DNA of 64,000 bases from an archaeon (lineage in GTDB: Archaea > Thermoproteota > Nitrososphaeria > Nitrososphaerales > Gagatemarchaeaceae): the NCBI GenBank assembly GCA_021819035.1, contig JAKASL010000001.1, positions 1,037,524 to 1,101,523 of the forward strand, given 5' to 3'. The notes under the pieces are model-generated. The model was not told where the DNA came from and made no database searches. It saw only the letters and a list, made by a program, of their open reading frames with translations. The translations under genes and the position numbers were made by a program. Positions 42,286-50,612 of this stretch are shown piece by piece (position 1 is the first letter of the stretch; every line of letters starts with the position of its first letter).

Positions 42286-43272
42286 CTAGGCCCCCCCTTT
42301 GAAGCTCCCCAGCGCTATCTTCCGAAGCGGGAAGGTGTGGAGCTGCTTCACCCTGAAGCGCTTCGTCACGAACGCCTTGAGCGCCTGGTCGTCCGCCCTG
42401 GAGAAGACGGAGAGGTGGTGCGCCACCTTCAGGGAGTCCGGGTACCCCGACGCGAAGGCGTCGTTCCAGAGTATTCGCCCCAGGGTTGTCTCCGCCGGCT
42501 CCTGCGACGAGACGTCGAGTCTGAAGACAAGGCCGTCGGGGGCGAACTTCGCGAGGACCGTCTCGACGGGCCCCCGGTCGAGGGAGTGGTAGGCAGGGAC
42601 GGGGGACATGGACAGCGCGCTCACATAGTCCTCCGAGAGAAGGAGGTTGCTCGACTTGGAGAAACCCACCATGGGCATTCCTCCGGCCCGCCTGCGGACG
42701 GACGCTGAGAGCTGCCCCATGGGGTGCTTGAGCGAACCGTCGGCCATGATTATGGTGTCCCCCTCCCCTGAGGAGAGGGCCTCGATGACCCTCCTCTCGA
42801 CAGTGTTCCTGATGAACCGCTCGGCCACGGCGTCGTCCGACAGGATGAGGTCCATCTCGGACGAAGGGACATGCTGGAGGAGGCCGCTCAGCCCGGACGG
42901 AGTCGCATAGACTAGGATCGGCCCCAGCCTGAAGAACCGGCGCAGGGCGCCCCCGTAGGACACACCCACCGCTGTCCTGGCAGCGTAGAGTGAGCCCAGC
43001 GAGGTCTCCCCCACCAGGACGCACGTCGAGTCGACGGACGCGATTGGTCGCCCTTCTTTGATAGGAACTATGCACCCAGGGACCAATGACGCGTTCGTCG
43101 CCTCGAAGTACGGGTACAGCTCCTTCCCATACCTGCTGAAGATGAAGGTCTTCCCGGAGAGCTCGCGCTCCGCGCTCTCGGCGAGATCCGTGAAGGCCTC
43201 TTCGAACTCCCTGGCCAGGGAGTCGAAGGTCGACAGCTGACAGTCCTGCAATGGGAAGGTTGCGATGGCCAT
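42286..43272 (-). CDS. nurA: NurA-domain nuclease
   Basis: About 328 residues from ATG 43272. The RNase H-like NurA fold is indicated by SVDSTCVLVGE with Asp81 (metal ligand), TIIMADGSLKHPM with Asp178, and KSSNLLLSEDYV. NurA is a 5'-3' nuclease that acts with HerA. The open frame extends to a GTG at 43296, but the TATA-like box at 43299-43310 predicts transcription starting near 43278, favouring ATG 43272. Its stop abuts the herA start. Confidence 0.75.
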   Translation of the reverse strand: MAIATFPLQDCQLSTFDSLAREFEEAFTDLAESAERELSGKTFIFSRYGKELYPYFEATNASLVPGCIVPIKEGRPIASVDSTCVLVGETSLGSLYAARTAVGVSYGGALRRFFRLGPILVYATPSGLSGLLQHVPSSEMDLILSDDAVAERFIRNTVERRVIEALSSGEGDTIIMADGSLKHPMGQLSASVRRRAGGMPMVGFSKSSNLLLSEDYVSALSMSPVPAYHSLDRGPVETVLAKFAPDGLVFRLDVSSQEPAETTLGRILWNDAFASGYPDSLKVAHHLSVFSRADDQALKAFVTKRFRVKQLHTFPLRKIALGSFKGGA

Positions 43273-43339
43273 GTTGCGCAACATGGGCCATAACACGGTA
43301 AGTATTTAATTATTGCGCATGTGCAACATGGGCAATAAC
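43271..43339. promoter_or_regulatory. operator-like repeats and AT-rich box upstream of nurA-herA
   Basis: Two near-identical 19-bp direct repeats, GCGCAACATGGGCCATAAC (43276-43294) and GTGCAACATGGGCAATAAC (43321-43339), flank the AT-rich box AGTATTTAATTATT (43300-43313). The first overlaps a 14-bp perfect palindrome, ATGTTGCGCAACAT (43271-43284). This looks like a binding site for a dimeric repressor controlling nurA-herA. Confidence 0.7.
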
Positions 43340-43455
43340 TCTAAGTGGTCGGCCCCGCTCGTTCCGTCGGCGGGTCCCCCCTCGGCTTGGCGCATGGAGC
43401 CGGAGTGGGCAATTCAAATAATGGCATCTTGGACAACAGGCGCAACAAGATACAG

Positions 43456-43875
43456 ATGTCAGAGAGCGAGAAGCCTGCCAATGTGACCATCAAGCTGAAG
43501 CGCGGGTCGTGGGAGATAGAGATCACCACCCAGGAGGGGCGCGTCCAGAGCGACGTCGAGAGCGTCCTCGCGGCGATGGCGTCGAGGGAGCCTGCCCTGG
43601 CCGAGCCCCCCGGCGCAGCGTCTGGCGACAGGAAGGGGGAGACCAGCAGGAGCGTGATCACCATGATGTGGAAGGAGGGGTGGTTCGCCACCCCCAGGTC
43701 GCTGTCTGAGGTCCACGAGGAGATGAGCAGGCGCGGCTACCACTACGATAGGACTGCAGTTTCGCATACCCTCGTCGACCTCGTCCGCGAAGGGTCGCTC
43801 TTCAGGGACGGGAGCATGAGGAACTACCAGTACGTCCAGAAGTATCCGTTCAAGGGGCAGCAGGGAACTTCTTAG
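43456..43875 (+). CDS. winged-helix protein with beta-rich N terminus
   Basis: A 139-residue protein from ATG 43456 (the frame is open from 43345). The N-terminal beta hairpin (VTIKLKRGSWEIEITTQEG) and helix are joined by a Pro/Ala linker to a C-terminal winged helix (RSVITMMWKEGWFATPRSLSEVHEEM...RTAVSHTLVDLVREGSLFRDG). Two other small proteins nearby share this layout. It may regulate the pilus/HerA locus. Its 3' end overlaps the convergent neighbour by 26 nt. Confidence 0.62.
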   Translation: MSESEKPANVTIKLKRGSWEIEITTQEGRVQSDVESVLAAMASREPALAEPPGAASGDRKGETSRSVITMMWKEGWFATPRSLSEVHEEMSRRGYHYDRTAVSHTLVDLVREGSLFRDGSMRNYQYVQKYPFKGQQGTS

Positions 43876-44362
43876 AGAGCTGCTCCCAGAGCCTGCTCGC
43901 CCCCACGGTGGTGATCCTGTACTTCCCTCCCTGCTCGGAGTCGAGCCGCTCGACGTTGGCCGACTTCGTGAGCTCGCTTAGCCTCGAACTGATTGTCTTG
44001 GCGTAGAGCCCGGTGGCGGCCTCTATGTCACCGACTCCCATGGCGTCGGCTGAAGACTTGCCGCTCAGGTTTGCGATCCGCGCCGCCACCAGCTGGAGCA
44101 TTATCACGTCCCTGTCGCTCAGCTTCCTATCCTGCACCCAGACCCGGGGGCCCTCCGGGGTGACACGAACGAAGTCTCTGAACATCTGGATCAGGTCGTT
44201 GAGGGAGTGATTCACGCTTATAGCCCGGGCGAGGTCCATGTTGGGGACCTCCTTCGAGACCCACTCCCGGAGCGAGCGCATCACCACTTCGGGAGAGCCT
44301 GACAGCTCCAGCTTGGCCTCGCCGTAGCTGACTGAAACGTGAAGCTCCCTTTCGCTTGACAT
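43850..44362 (-). CDS. winged-helix protein with beta-rich N terminus
   Basis: A 170-residue protein. The N terminus (LHVSVSYGEAKLELSGSPEVVMRSL) is a two-strand-plus-helix unit like that of the two neighbours at 43.5 and 46 kb. A middle segment (LNDLIQMFRDFVRVTPEG) leads to a C-terminal winged helix (MGVGDIEAATGLYAKTISSRLSELTKSANVERL...KYRITTVGASRL) similar to MarR/ArsR-type domains. Probable transcription regulator of the locus, function unproven. Confidence 0.65.
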   Translation of the reverse strand: MSSERELHVSVSYGEAKLELSGSPEVVMRSLREWVSKEVPNMDLARAISVNHSLNDLIQMFRDFVRVTPEGPRVWVQDRKLSDRDVIMLQLVAARIANLSGKSSADAMGVGDIEAATGLYAKTISSRLSELTKSANVERLDSEQGGKYRITTVGASRLWEQLSKKFPAAP

Positions 44363-44458
44363 GTATGTTAATGGCTCCTCCGCAGCGGGTTTCTTGTCAG
44401 GTTAAAATCAGTATCGCGCGCCAGGCAGACCACGAGGGCCGAAGCGGGAACCTGCGGC

Positions 44459-45823
44459 CTAGGAGACCGAGACCAGCGACGAGTAGATGTGCCCGTATCC
44501 GTAGTAGTCTGGGACCCCCCGGCCGTCGGACCACAGAGCCACGAACATAGACCCGCTCACCTTCGCGACGGACATGAAGTCGCCGTGCCATGTCGTCGGC
44601 CCGGACGCGAACCCTGGCGCGCTGCTCAGCATGATCGGTCCAGCCAGCTTTGAGGCGGACGTCTGGTAGGCTGAGACATAGGCGTCCCATGCCCCCGTCG
44701 CGTTCCCCATCCATGTCGCCACGATGACTCCGATTCCGCCGGAGGCCAGTGCGGGGGACTCGACAGTCCCGTTCTGCGAAGACCCAAGGACGACCGGGCT
44801 CGACCAGGACTGCTCCCCGGGCGCCAGCCAGGTGAGGAGCAGCGAGTGCCCGACGCCTGACGCGTAGGCGATGTAGGGCGTCCCACCTGAAGTTATCGTC
44901 AGGGCTGGGCCGGGGGCGAAGGGGACAGCCCCCCCGATGTACATCGAGCTGGGGACCGTGAGGTTGGCGACGCTCGTCCAGTCGAGCTTCCCAGAGTGCC
45001 CGTCCCTGGAGAGTGGGGCGTACAGCACGCTGATGGTGGAGTTCGCCGCGTAGGGGCTGGAGTAACCGTAGGCGGCGACGGCCATGGTGCCGTTGGGGAG
45101 GAGGGCTGCGCCGGTGGTCCAGCCATACTCCGTAGGGAAGGTGTTCGAAGACGGTCGTCCGATGGTCATGTTCGGCCTGACCGTCGCCCAATACAGTTCG
45201 TATGAGCTGTCCCAGGCGAGATACACCTCTCCGGATTTCGACACGACCATCCAGGGGCTGCTGAACCCGACCCCGACCGAGACCGCGTTCTGGATGAAGC
45301 TGAAATCCCCCGAAGGCCCACCCCTCCCGGCCGCAACGAAGATGGTGGTGGCGAACCCGCCCTGGGAGTAGCAGGCGTAGGCGACATAGGCCAACGTCCC
45401 GTTAGGCGCGACCGCGGTCGAGGGGTCGAAGCAGCTGTAGCTGAGCGGGCTCGTCGAGTTGCTCACTTCCACGGGGGCAGAGTAGCTCTTGCCGCCGTCC
45501 GTGGATGCCGAGAACAGTATCTGCGTCCTGAAGCCCCGGGCCGAGCTCGGGTAGACCTGGGGGGACGAGGTCGAGAACCCTATCCAAGAAGCGTAGACCT
45601 GTCCTCCGGCCCCGACAGCGACGCTTGGCTGGACCCCCTCGACGGTCTCGTTCGCGTAGGCCCAGGGGAAGCTCGCGCCCGGAGCCAATGAGTCCACCTG
45701 CACGTTCGGCGCGGCCGCGACCTTCGCGGCGGGGGACTGGAAGTACATGGCGGCCACGTAGCCTCCGAGGACCAGGGCAGCGACGAGGACGGCGGAAGCC
45801 GCCAGGAGGGGTCTCCGGTTCAA
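44459..45823 (-). CDS. secreted beta-propeller protein with Asp-box (sialidase-like fold)
   Basis: A 454-residue protein with an N-terminal membrane anchor (residues about 9-28), then a repetitive beta domain with an Asp box, STDGGKSYSAP, and repeated phrases such as VYLAWDSS, TMAVAAYGY, PYIAYASG and FVALWSDGRG typical of BNR/sialidase-like propellers. No sialidase catalytic residues are evident, so a carbohydrate-binding or adhesion role on the cell surface is more likely. Between two winged-helix genes on the same strand; expected to work with the pili. Confidence 0.7.
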   Translation of the reverse strand: MNRRPLLAASAVLVAALVLGGYVAAMYFQSPAAKVAAAPNVQVDSLAPGASFPWAYANETVEGVQPSVAVGAGGQVYASWIGFSTSSPQVYPSSARGFRTQILFSASTDGGKSYSAPVEVSNSTSPLSYSCFDPSTAVAPNGTLAYVAYACYSQGGFATTIFVAAGRGGPSGDFSFIQNAVSVGVGFSSPWMVVSKSGEVYLAWDSSYELYWATVRPNMTIGRPSSNTFPTEYGWTTGAALLPNGTMAVAAYGYSSPYAANSTISVLYAPLSRDGHSGKLDWTSVANLTVPSSMYIGGAVPFAPGPALTITSGGTPYIAYASGVGHSLLLTWLAPGEQSWSSPVVLGSSQNGTVESPALASGGIGVIVATWMGNATGAWDAYVSAYQTSASKLAGPIMLSSAPGFASGPTTWHGDFMSVAKVSGSMFVALWSDGRGVPDYYGYGHIYSSLVSVS

Positions 45824-45841
45824 TCCCAGGCTTCCTTGGAG

Positions 45842-46360
45842 CTAAGCAAGCTGGACTGCGTCCGCGGCAGCCTCGGGGTCGGCGGCCTGGAGCGCACCGT
45901 CTTGCTGGAGCGGCCTCGCCGGGACAGTGGTCGCAGAGGTGTAGACGTATTCTCCGTCCTCTGCCTTGAATCTTCTCAGCTTCGTCGCCTTCGCCAGCCG
46001 TAGCAGGGCGACCGCGACCGACTGCTTTGGATAGTTGAGGCCGTAGGACTGGAGAGCCTCTCTGACGTCGGAGAGCTTTCTCCTCTCCCGCCCCCAAGGG
46101 CCAGCGAAGAACTTGGCTATCACCTCGGCGAGGGAATCCCCCTTCTCGAGAGCCACAACCGGGGCCTCCGCCTGCTCCCCTGGGGGAAAGTCTGCCGAAC
46201 GGGCCGTGTTTGCGGGGTCAGCCGCCGCAGGTTGGTCTCTCCCCATCTGGGGGAGCTTCCCAGCCACATCGGGGATGAGGTCGATGGCCTCCCTGAGGTG
46301 CTCGGGGTCTGCCTCGACTTCGGCTTCAGCCTGGCCGAGCTTCACCTTGATCTTCACCAT
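45842..46360 (-). CDS. winged-helix-like protein with beta-rich N terminus
   Basis: A 172-residue protein. The N terminus VKIKVKLGQAEAEVEADPEHLREAI matches the hairpin-helix unit of the two neighbours. A linker rich in Pro and Ala is followed by a helical domain (KLSDVREALQSYGLNYPKQSVAVALLRLAKATKLRRFKAEDGEYVYT) with a winged-helix pattern. It starts the operon that includes the beta-propeller gene 18 nt downstream. Regulator role is inferred. Confidence 0.6.
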   Translation of the reverse strand: MVKIKVKLGQAEAEVEADPEHLREAIDLIPDVAGKLPQMGRDQPAAADPANTARSADFPPGEQAEAPVVALEKGDSLAEVIAKFFAGPWGRERRKLSDVREALQSYGLNYPKQSVAVALLRLAKATKLRRFKAEDGEYVYTSATTVPARPLQQDGALQAADPEAAADAVQLA

Positions 46361-46397
46361 GGCGGGGGACGTCGTGGCGCGTCGTCGTCATTTAAGC

Positions 46398-46901
46398 TTA
46401 GATTGGGACCCGGAAGTCTTCCTTGACTGTGGTCAGGACCACGTGGGAGTTGGTCCTCTCTATGAAGGGCATCGCCAGGAGCCCCTTTGTGAAGCGGCTC
46501 AGCTCCTCCCTCCCCTTGCACTTGGAGACGATGATCGCGTCTATCTCGCCGGTGACGTCGTATACCGCGCAGACCGTCGGTAGCCTCGCTATCTCCCGCT
46601 CCATCTCCAGGAGCTTCCCCTTCAGTACGCTGATCTCCGTGACGACGGTCAGCTCGTACCCAAGCCGCTGGAAGTCCAGCACGGCTGCGAACCCCCGCAG
46701 GACCCCGCTCCCCCGGAGCCGCCCGAGGCGGGCGGTGACCGTAGAGGTGGACACCCCCAGGCTCGCGGCGACCTCCCGGGCCGACGCCCTCCCGTCGAGG
46801 AGGAGCATCCTGAGTATCTTGAGGTCGAGTGGGTCGGTACTTTGTCCAGGCGCGCCCCCCTTCCGGCCTGCCTCGTCCGAACGATTGGGTGATTTTGTCA
46901 T
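46398..46901 (-). CDS. Lrp/AsnC-family transcription regulator
   Basis: About 167 residues from ATG 46901 (TTG 46907 possible). The N-terminal helix-turn-helix DLKILRMLLLDGRASAREVAASLGVSTSTVTARLGRL is followed by the RAM effector-binding domain (TGEIDAIIVSKCKGREELSRF). Lrp proteins sense amino acids; being divergent from glnA across about 70 nt, this one is likely its regulator (glutamine or nitrogen signal). A matching inverted repeat lies between them. A Lys/Gly-rich N-terminal tail of about 20 residues is unusual. Confidence 0.9.
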   Translation of the reverse strand: MTKSPNRSDEAGRKGGAPGQSTDPLDLKILRMLLLDGRASAREVAASLGVSTSTVTARLGRLRGSGVLRGFAAVLDFQRLGYELTVVTEISVLKGKLLEMEREIARLPTVCAVYDVTGEIDAIIVSKCKGREELSRFTKGLLAMPFIERTNSHVVLTTVKEDFRVPI

Positions 46902-46903
46902 AA

Positions 46904-46932
46904 TCAATCAGACAAACGTTGCCCATGATTGA
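46904..46932. promoter_or_regulatory. inverted-repeat operator between lrp-type gene and glnA
   Basis: The 7-bp arms TCAATCA (46904-46910) and TGATTGA (46926-46932) are exact inverted repeats separated by 15 nt, upstream of the glnA TATA box and overlapping the regulator start. Suited to an Lrp dimer. Confidence 0.6.
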
Positions 46933-46940
46933 GTGCTACG

Positions 46941-46950
46941 TTATATATTT
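46941..46950 (+). promoter_or_regulatory. TATA box for glnA
   Basis: TTATATATTT is centred about 26 nt upstream of the TTG start at 46971. Among the strongest TATA boxes in the window. Confidence 0.7.
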
Positions 46951-46970
46951 TGTGAACATCGGCGCCATGT

Positions 46971-48431
46971 TTGACATTCAAAGTGACGGCTACCGGAGAC
47001 TTCGCAAGGAGGACATTCTCCAGTCAAGAGGTGATCGGGCTGCTGAGGGAGGACGAGGTGAAGTTCGTCGACCTCCAGTTCACGGACGTCCCCGGGAGGC
47101 TCAGGCACGTGACCCTCCCTTCGGAGATGACGAACGAGGGGATGTTCGCTGACGGGGTGGCCAAGCTCGACGGCTCGTCAATCAAGGGGTTCGTCGACAT
47201 CAACGAGTCAGACATGCTCCTGGTCCCCGACCCCTCGACCTACGGGGTATTCCCCTGGACTAGCGGCCAGCTCAAGACGGCGCGGCTGATATGCGACGTA
47301 AGGGCGGGCTATGGCAGAGGGAGGTTCGCCAGGGACCCGCGGCACGTAGCCCAGGTGGCGGAGCAGAAGATCCGGGAGGCAGGGTTCACCGGCTCGCTCT
47401 GGGGGCCGGAGGTCGAGTTCTTCGTCTTCGACGCGGCGACCTGGGAGACGAACAACCCGTTCTCGTCAGGCTTCAAGATATCTTCGAAGGAGTCCGCCAC
47501 CGAGTCCAGGGGGACGAACTTCCCTATCAGGTTCAAGGACGGGTACTACCCTGCCCAGCCCGTCGACACCCTCAACGACTACCGCGGGGTCTGCGTCAAC
47601 TACCTTCGCGATGGGTTCGGAGTCTTGAGCAACGCCCACCACCATGAGGTGGCGACTGCGGGCCAGTGCGAGATAGACATCTACAGGGACGAACTCGTCA
47701 CCATGGCCGACAGCACGATGACGTACAAGTTCGTCACGAAGAACGTGGCGAGCCAGATGGGGATGATCGCAACCACCATGCCCAAGCCCATCTTCGGGGA
47801 CAACGCCGTCGGGATGCACGTCCACTCCAGCCTCTGGAAGGGCGGGAGGAACGCGTTCTTCGACCCGGCCGACGATTATGCGGAGCTGAGCCAGCTCGCC
47901 AGATACTACATAGGGGGGATAATGTCGCACAGCAGGGCTCTCTGCGCCATCGTAGACCCGACGACCAACTCCTACCACAGGCTGGTCCCTGGGTACGAGG
48001 CGCCGGTCTACATCGCATGGAGCAAGATGAACAGGTCAGCCAACGTCAGGATCCCGGCGTACGAAAGAGGGTCGGAAGGGGCGAAGAGGGTGGAGTTCAG
48101 GACCCCGGACCCCTCGTGCAACCCCTACCTCGCCTTCGCCGCGATCACAGCCGCAGGCCTGGACGGGATACGAGGCAAGACGGACCCAGGCGACCCAGTA
48201 GACGAGGACATCTACAAGCTCACGCCGGAGAGGCGGAGGGCCCTCAAGGTAGGAGAGCTCCCCGGGAGCCTCAAGGAGGCCGTGGAGAGCCTCAAGAGCG
48301 ACTCCGGGTTCCTGGACGGGATCTTCCCGAAGGACCTGGTCGAGGTGATGGTCGAACTCGAGATGGAAGCACACAGGAGCGTGGCGGCGCGGCCGCACCC
48401 CTACGAATTCAACCTCTACTTCGACCTGTAA
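46971..48431 (+). CDS. glnA: glutamine synthetase (type I)
   Basis: A 486-residue GSI. Recognisable blocks are FVDLQFTDVPGRLRHVTLP, KLDGSSIKGF, GPEVEFFVFD (metal Glu), NAHHHEVATAGQCEID, VGMHVHSSLWKGG, NSYHRLVPGYEAP and RVEFRTPDPSCNPYLAFAA. It makes glutamine from glutamate, ammonia and ATP, the main ammonium assimilation step. It is somewhat long for GSI, with inserts around 150-190. The classic adenylylation Tyr loop is not evident. Start TTG 46971 is set by TATA spacing; regulation by the divergent Lrp is likely. Confidence 0.96.
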   Translation: MTFKVTATGDFARRTFSSQEVIGLLREDEVKFVDLQFTDVPGRLRHVTLPSEMTNEGMFADGVAKLDGSSIKGFVDINESDMLLVPDPSTYGVFPWTSGQLKTARLICDVRAGYGRGRFARDPRHVAQVAEQKIREAGFTGSLWGPEVEFFVFDAATWETNNPFSSGFKISSKESATESRGTNFPIRFKDGYYPAQPVDTLNDYRGVCVNYLRDGFGVLSNAHHHEVATAGQCEIDIYRDELVTMADSTMTYKFVTKNVASQMGMIATTMPKPIFGDNAVGMHVHSSLWKGGRNAFFDPADDYAELSQLARYYIGGIMSHSRALCAIVDPTTNSYHRLVPGYEAPVYIAWSKMNRSANVRIPAYERGSEGAKRVEFRTPDPSCNPYLAFAAITAAGLDGIRGKTDPGDPVDEDIYKLTPERRRALKVGELPGSLKEAVESLKSDSGFLDGIFPKDLVEVMVELEMEAHRSVAARPHPYEFNLYFDL

Positions 48432-48582
48432 TCCTACAGGTGGAAGTCAGCTTCTACCTGTCTTGGGCGAAGAAGCAAAGACGGCAGCCGCGACCGTCAC
48501 GCACTCAACTCGTTAGAATTTCGACCTAGAGTCCCAAAACCCCCCAGCTCGAACTCCGAAGTCAAAGATACCTCTTTCCGAC

Positions 48583-48588
48583 TTTAAA
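48583..48588 (+). promoter_or_regulatory. TATA-like box upstream of broken desulfhydrase gene
   Basis: TTTAAA is centred about 27 nt before the TTG at 48612, so the pseudogene still has a promoter-like element. Confidence 0.45.
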
Positions 48589-48611
48589 CACGGAAGAGGA
48601 CTACATCATAG

Positions 48612-49639
48612 TTGAGAACAGAACAGGTCCCAGCGAGGCTGGAACGATTCCCAAGGATAAGCTTGGCGAATCTTCCTTCAAGGTTAGAAGCACTTCCGAG
48701 ACTGAGGTCCCTCCTCGGAGGGCCTCGTTTGTTCATTAAGAGGGATGATGCTCTGATACCGTCGTTCAGCGGAAACAAGGTGAGGAAACTCGAATTCATA
48801 ATCGGTGACGCGATAGCGAAGAAATCGAACACCCTTGTCACTTCAGGACACACCCAATCAATCCACGCACGCCTGACAGCGATGGTCGCGCGAAAGTTAG
48901 GGCTGGACGTGTCTTCGGTGTTGTACTCCGAGAAGGGCGACAAAGTAGAAGATGAAGAACGGAGCGGAAATCTATTGCTCGACGTCATTTTGGGTGCCAA
49001 AATCACGTATGTGGACGGTTACGACGCCATTGACCACGCCCTGTCTGAGGTGGTTCACGGACTCCGGCAGAATGGGCGCCGGCCTTACCTGATTCCGACA
49101 GCAGGCTATGCCCCTCTTGGCGCGCTAGGCCACGTGAACCGTTTTGCAGAGACAGACAGCCAGGCAGCTGAGATGGGGATCAAAGCCAGCCACATTTTGA
49201 CAGCGTCAGGTTCGGGAGGAACCCAGTCGGGATTAGTCCTTGGAAAGGAGTTGTCGGGGAAACGCATCAAAATACTTGGGATCAGCGACGGGGCGCCAAA
49301 GGGCCAGATAATCCGGAACGTGATGGAACTAACTGAAAGGACGAGGAAACTGCTCTTCGCCAGTGACGAGAAGAATCAGGTCACGGCTACTGGCCGACAT
49401 CATATCGCTGTTTATGACGAAGTTTCAGGCAAATCCATAGCTTCGCTGAAGGGGAGATTGCTGACACAATCAAACTCGTCGCCAAGATAGGAGGCATATT
49501 CCTCGACCCTTCATACACGGCCAAGGCCATGCATGGCCTCATTCAGCTAATCAAGGCGTCTGAATTAGACAAGGATGACGTCGTGGTGTTCCTACACAGC
49601 GGCGGTGTTCCGATGCTATTCGCTAGACGATGGTTGTAA
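48612..49639 (+). pseudogene. frameshifted D-cysteine desulfhydrase / ACC deaminase-like gene
   Basis: The first frame (48612-49490) encodes a PLP fold type II enzyme: FIKRDDALIPSFSGNKVRKLE with PLP-Lys56, TSGHTQSIHARLTA and SGSGGTQSGLVLGKE. Family similarity stops at about residue 278. The missing C terminus (GEIADTIKLVAKIGGIFLDP, HGLIQLIK, LHSGGVPMLFA) is intact in the frame one base earlier and runs to a TAA at 49637-49639. A single-base deletion near 49440 would explain this. Degrades D-cysteine or ACC when intact. First gene of the lower-GC region. Confidence 0.85.
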
Positions 49640-49813
49640 AAGATGAACGTCAGACCGCTATGCTTTATGGCGCCCAGAAGACTTGGAATAGGTTCTGCTG
49701 ACTTGGCCATTCTCCCGCTTTGTTAGCTGTAAAGCCCGCATCGTACGCGATTGGGTTACGACAAATCTTAGAGAAAGCAGGCCAACTTATGCTTCTGCCC
49801 ATTGGCGATAGAG

Positions 49814-50047
49814 TCAGGAAGTGGCTTTCGCTAGTATCTCCGGAATCCTTGGGCCGACGTAGAGCTCAAGTGCTTTCTTGAGGTTCAGCAATTCCACGCC
49901 CAACAACTGGCCATCCTTCGCGTAGTCCAAGAGCACCTCCAAGGAGTCGAGCTTGCCTTCTTTCGTCTCGTTGACCCTCCCGTTCCTCAGCTTGACATAT
50001 GCTGCGTTCGCATCCAGGTCGGATTTGACGGCCATCTTTGAGCTCAT
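49814..50047 (-). CDS. DUF2283 protein
   Basis: A 77-residue DUF2283 protein: a start like DLDANAAYVKLRNG and the typical end VLLDYAKDGQLLGVELLNLKKAL. These small proteins often pair with DUF4258 in putative toxin-antitoxin modules; that partner is encoded 6 nt upstream on the same strand. Probable antitoxin, by context. Confidence 0.8.
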   Translation of the reverse strand: MSSKMAVKSDLDANAAYVKLRNGRVNETKEGKLDSLEVLLDYAKDGQLLGVELLNLKKALELYVGPRIPEILAKATS

Positions 50048-50053
50048 GTTGAG

Positions 50054-50326
50054 TCAGGAAGAGTACACAGCCTTTACCTTAAATCTGTTCCCCTCGCGGT
50101 AAACGATGACAACCACTGTCCTGCCACCGATCTGACGACGGTACTCCCACTTGTCGGGTTCGTCAAAGAGCCTCGCACTCCCGGCTGGACGGAGGAGGGT
50201 AAGCCTAACTTCGACGCGCGAAATCCGCCTCTGTCTCATCCTGTCCTCGGCGTGACTTGTATAGACAATTCTGGGGAGGCGGCTTTCACTTGGCCTGCTC
50301 GAAGCTGACGCCCTCCAGTCAAGCAC
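50054..50326 (-). CDS. DUF4258 protein, putative toxin
   Basis: A 90-residue protein with the DUF4258 signature TSHAEDRMRQRRISRVEV and the ending GRTVVVIVYREGNRFKVKAVYS. The fold is RelE-like, so an RNase-toxin role is plausible in a two-gene unit with DUF2283. The first 18 residues are atypical and the true start may be further in, but no better start codon exists. Confidence 0.75.
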   Translation of the reverse strand: MLDWRASASSRPSESRLPRIVYTSHAEDRMRQRRISRVEVRLTLLRPAGSARLFDEPDKWEYRRQIGGRTVVVIVYREGNRFKVKAVYSS

Positions 50327-50612
50327 GCTAGGGGTTCTAATTAACGTCGCGACAGGGGCCGAGCGTTTCCTAGAGACCCCATGGCCCGACTAGTGGAAGT
50401 TAACTTCCAGAAGTACTTCGACGTCTGACGGGGGTCGTCCGAATTCGAAGGTTTACGTGCAAATCCATCCCTTATGCGAGCGGCTTGGCTCGATACGCAT
50501 AAGTCGATTAATGATCCCGCGTCAGATGAACGAGTCACTGGTGGATGGATTCGGCGAGCGAAAGTGGTAAGAACCCCTTTAAGCCTGGAACCGTGGGACG
50601 ACAGCGCTTCGA

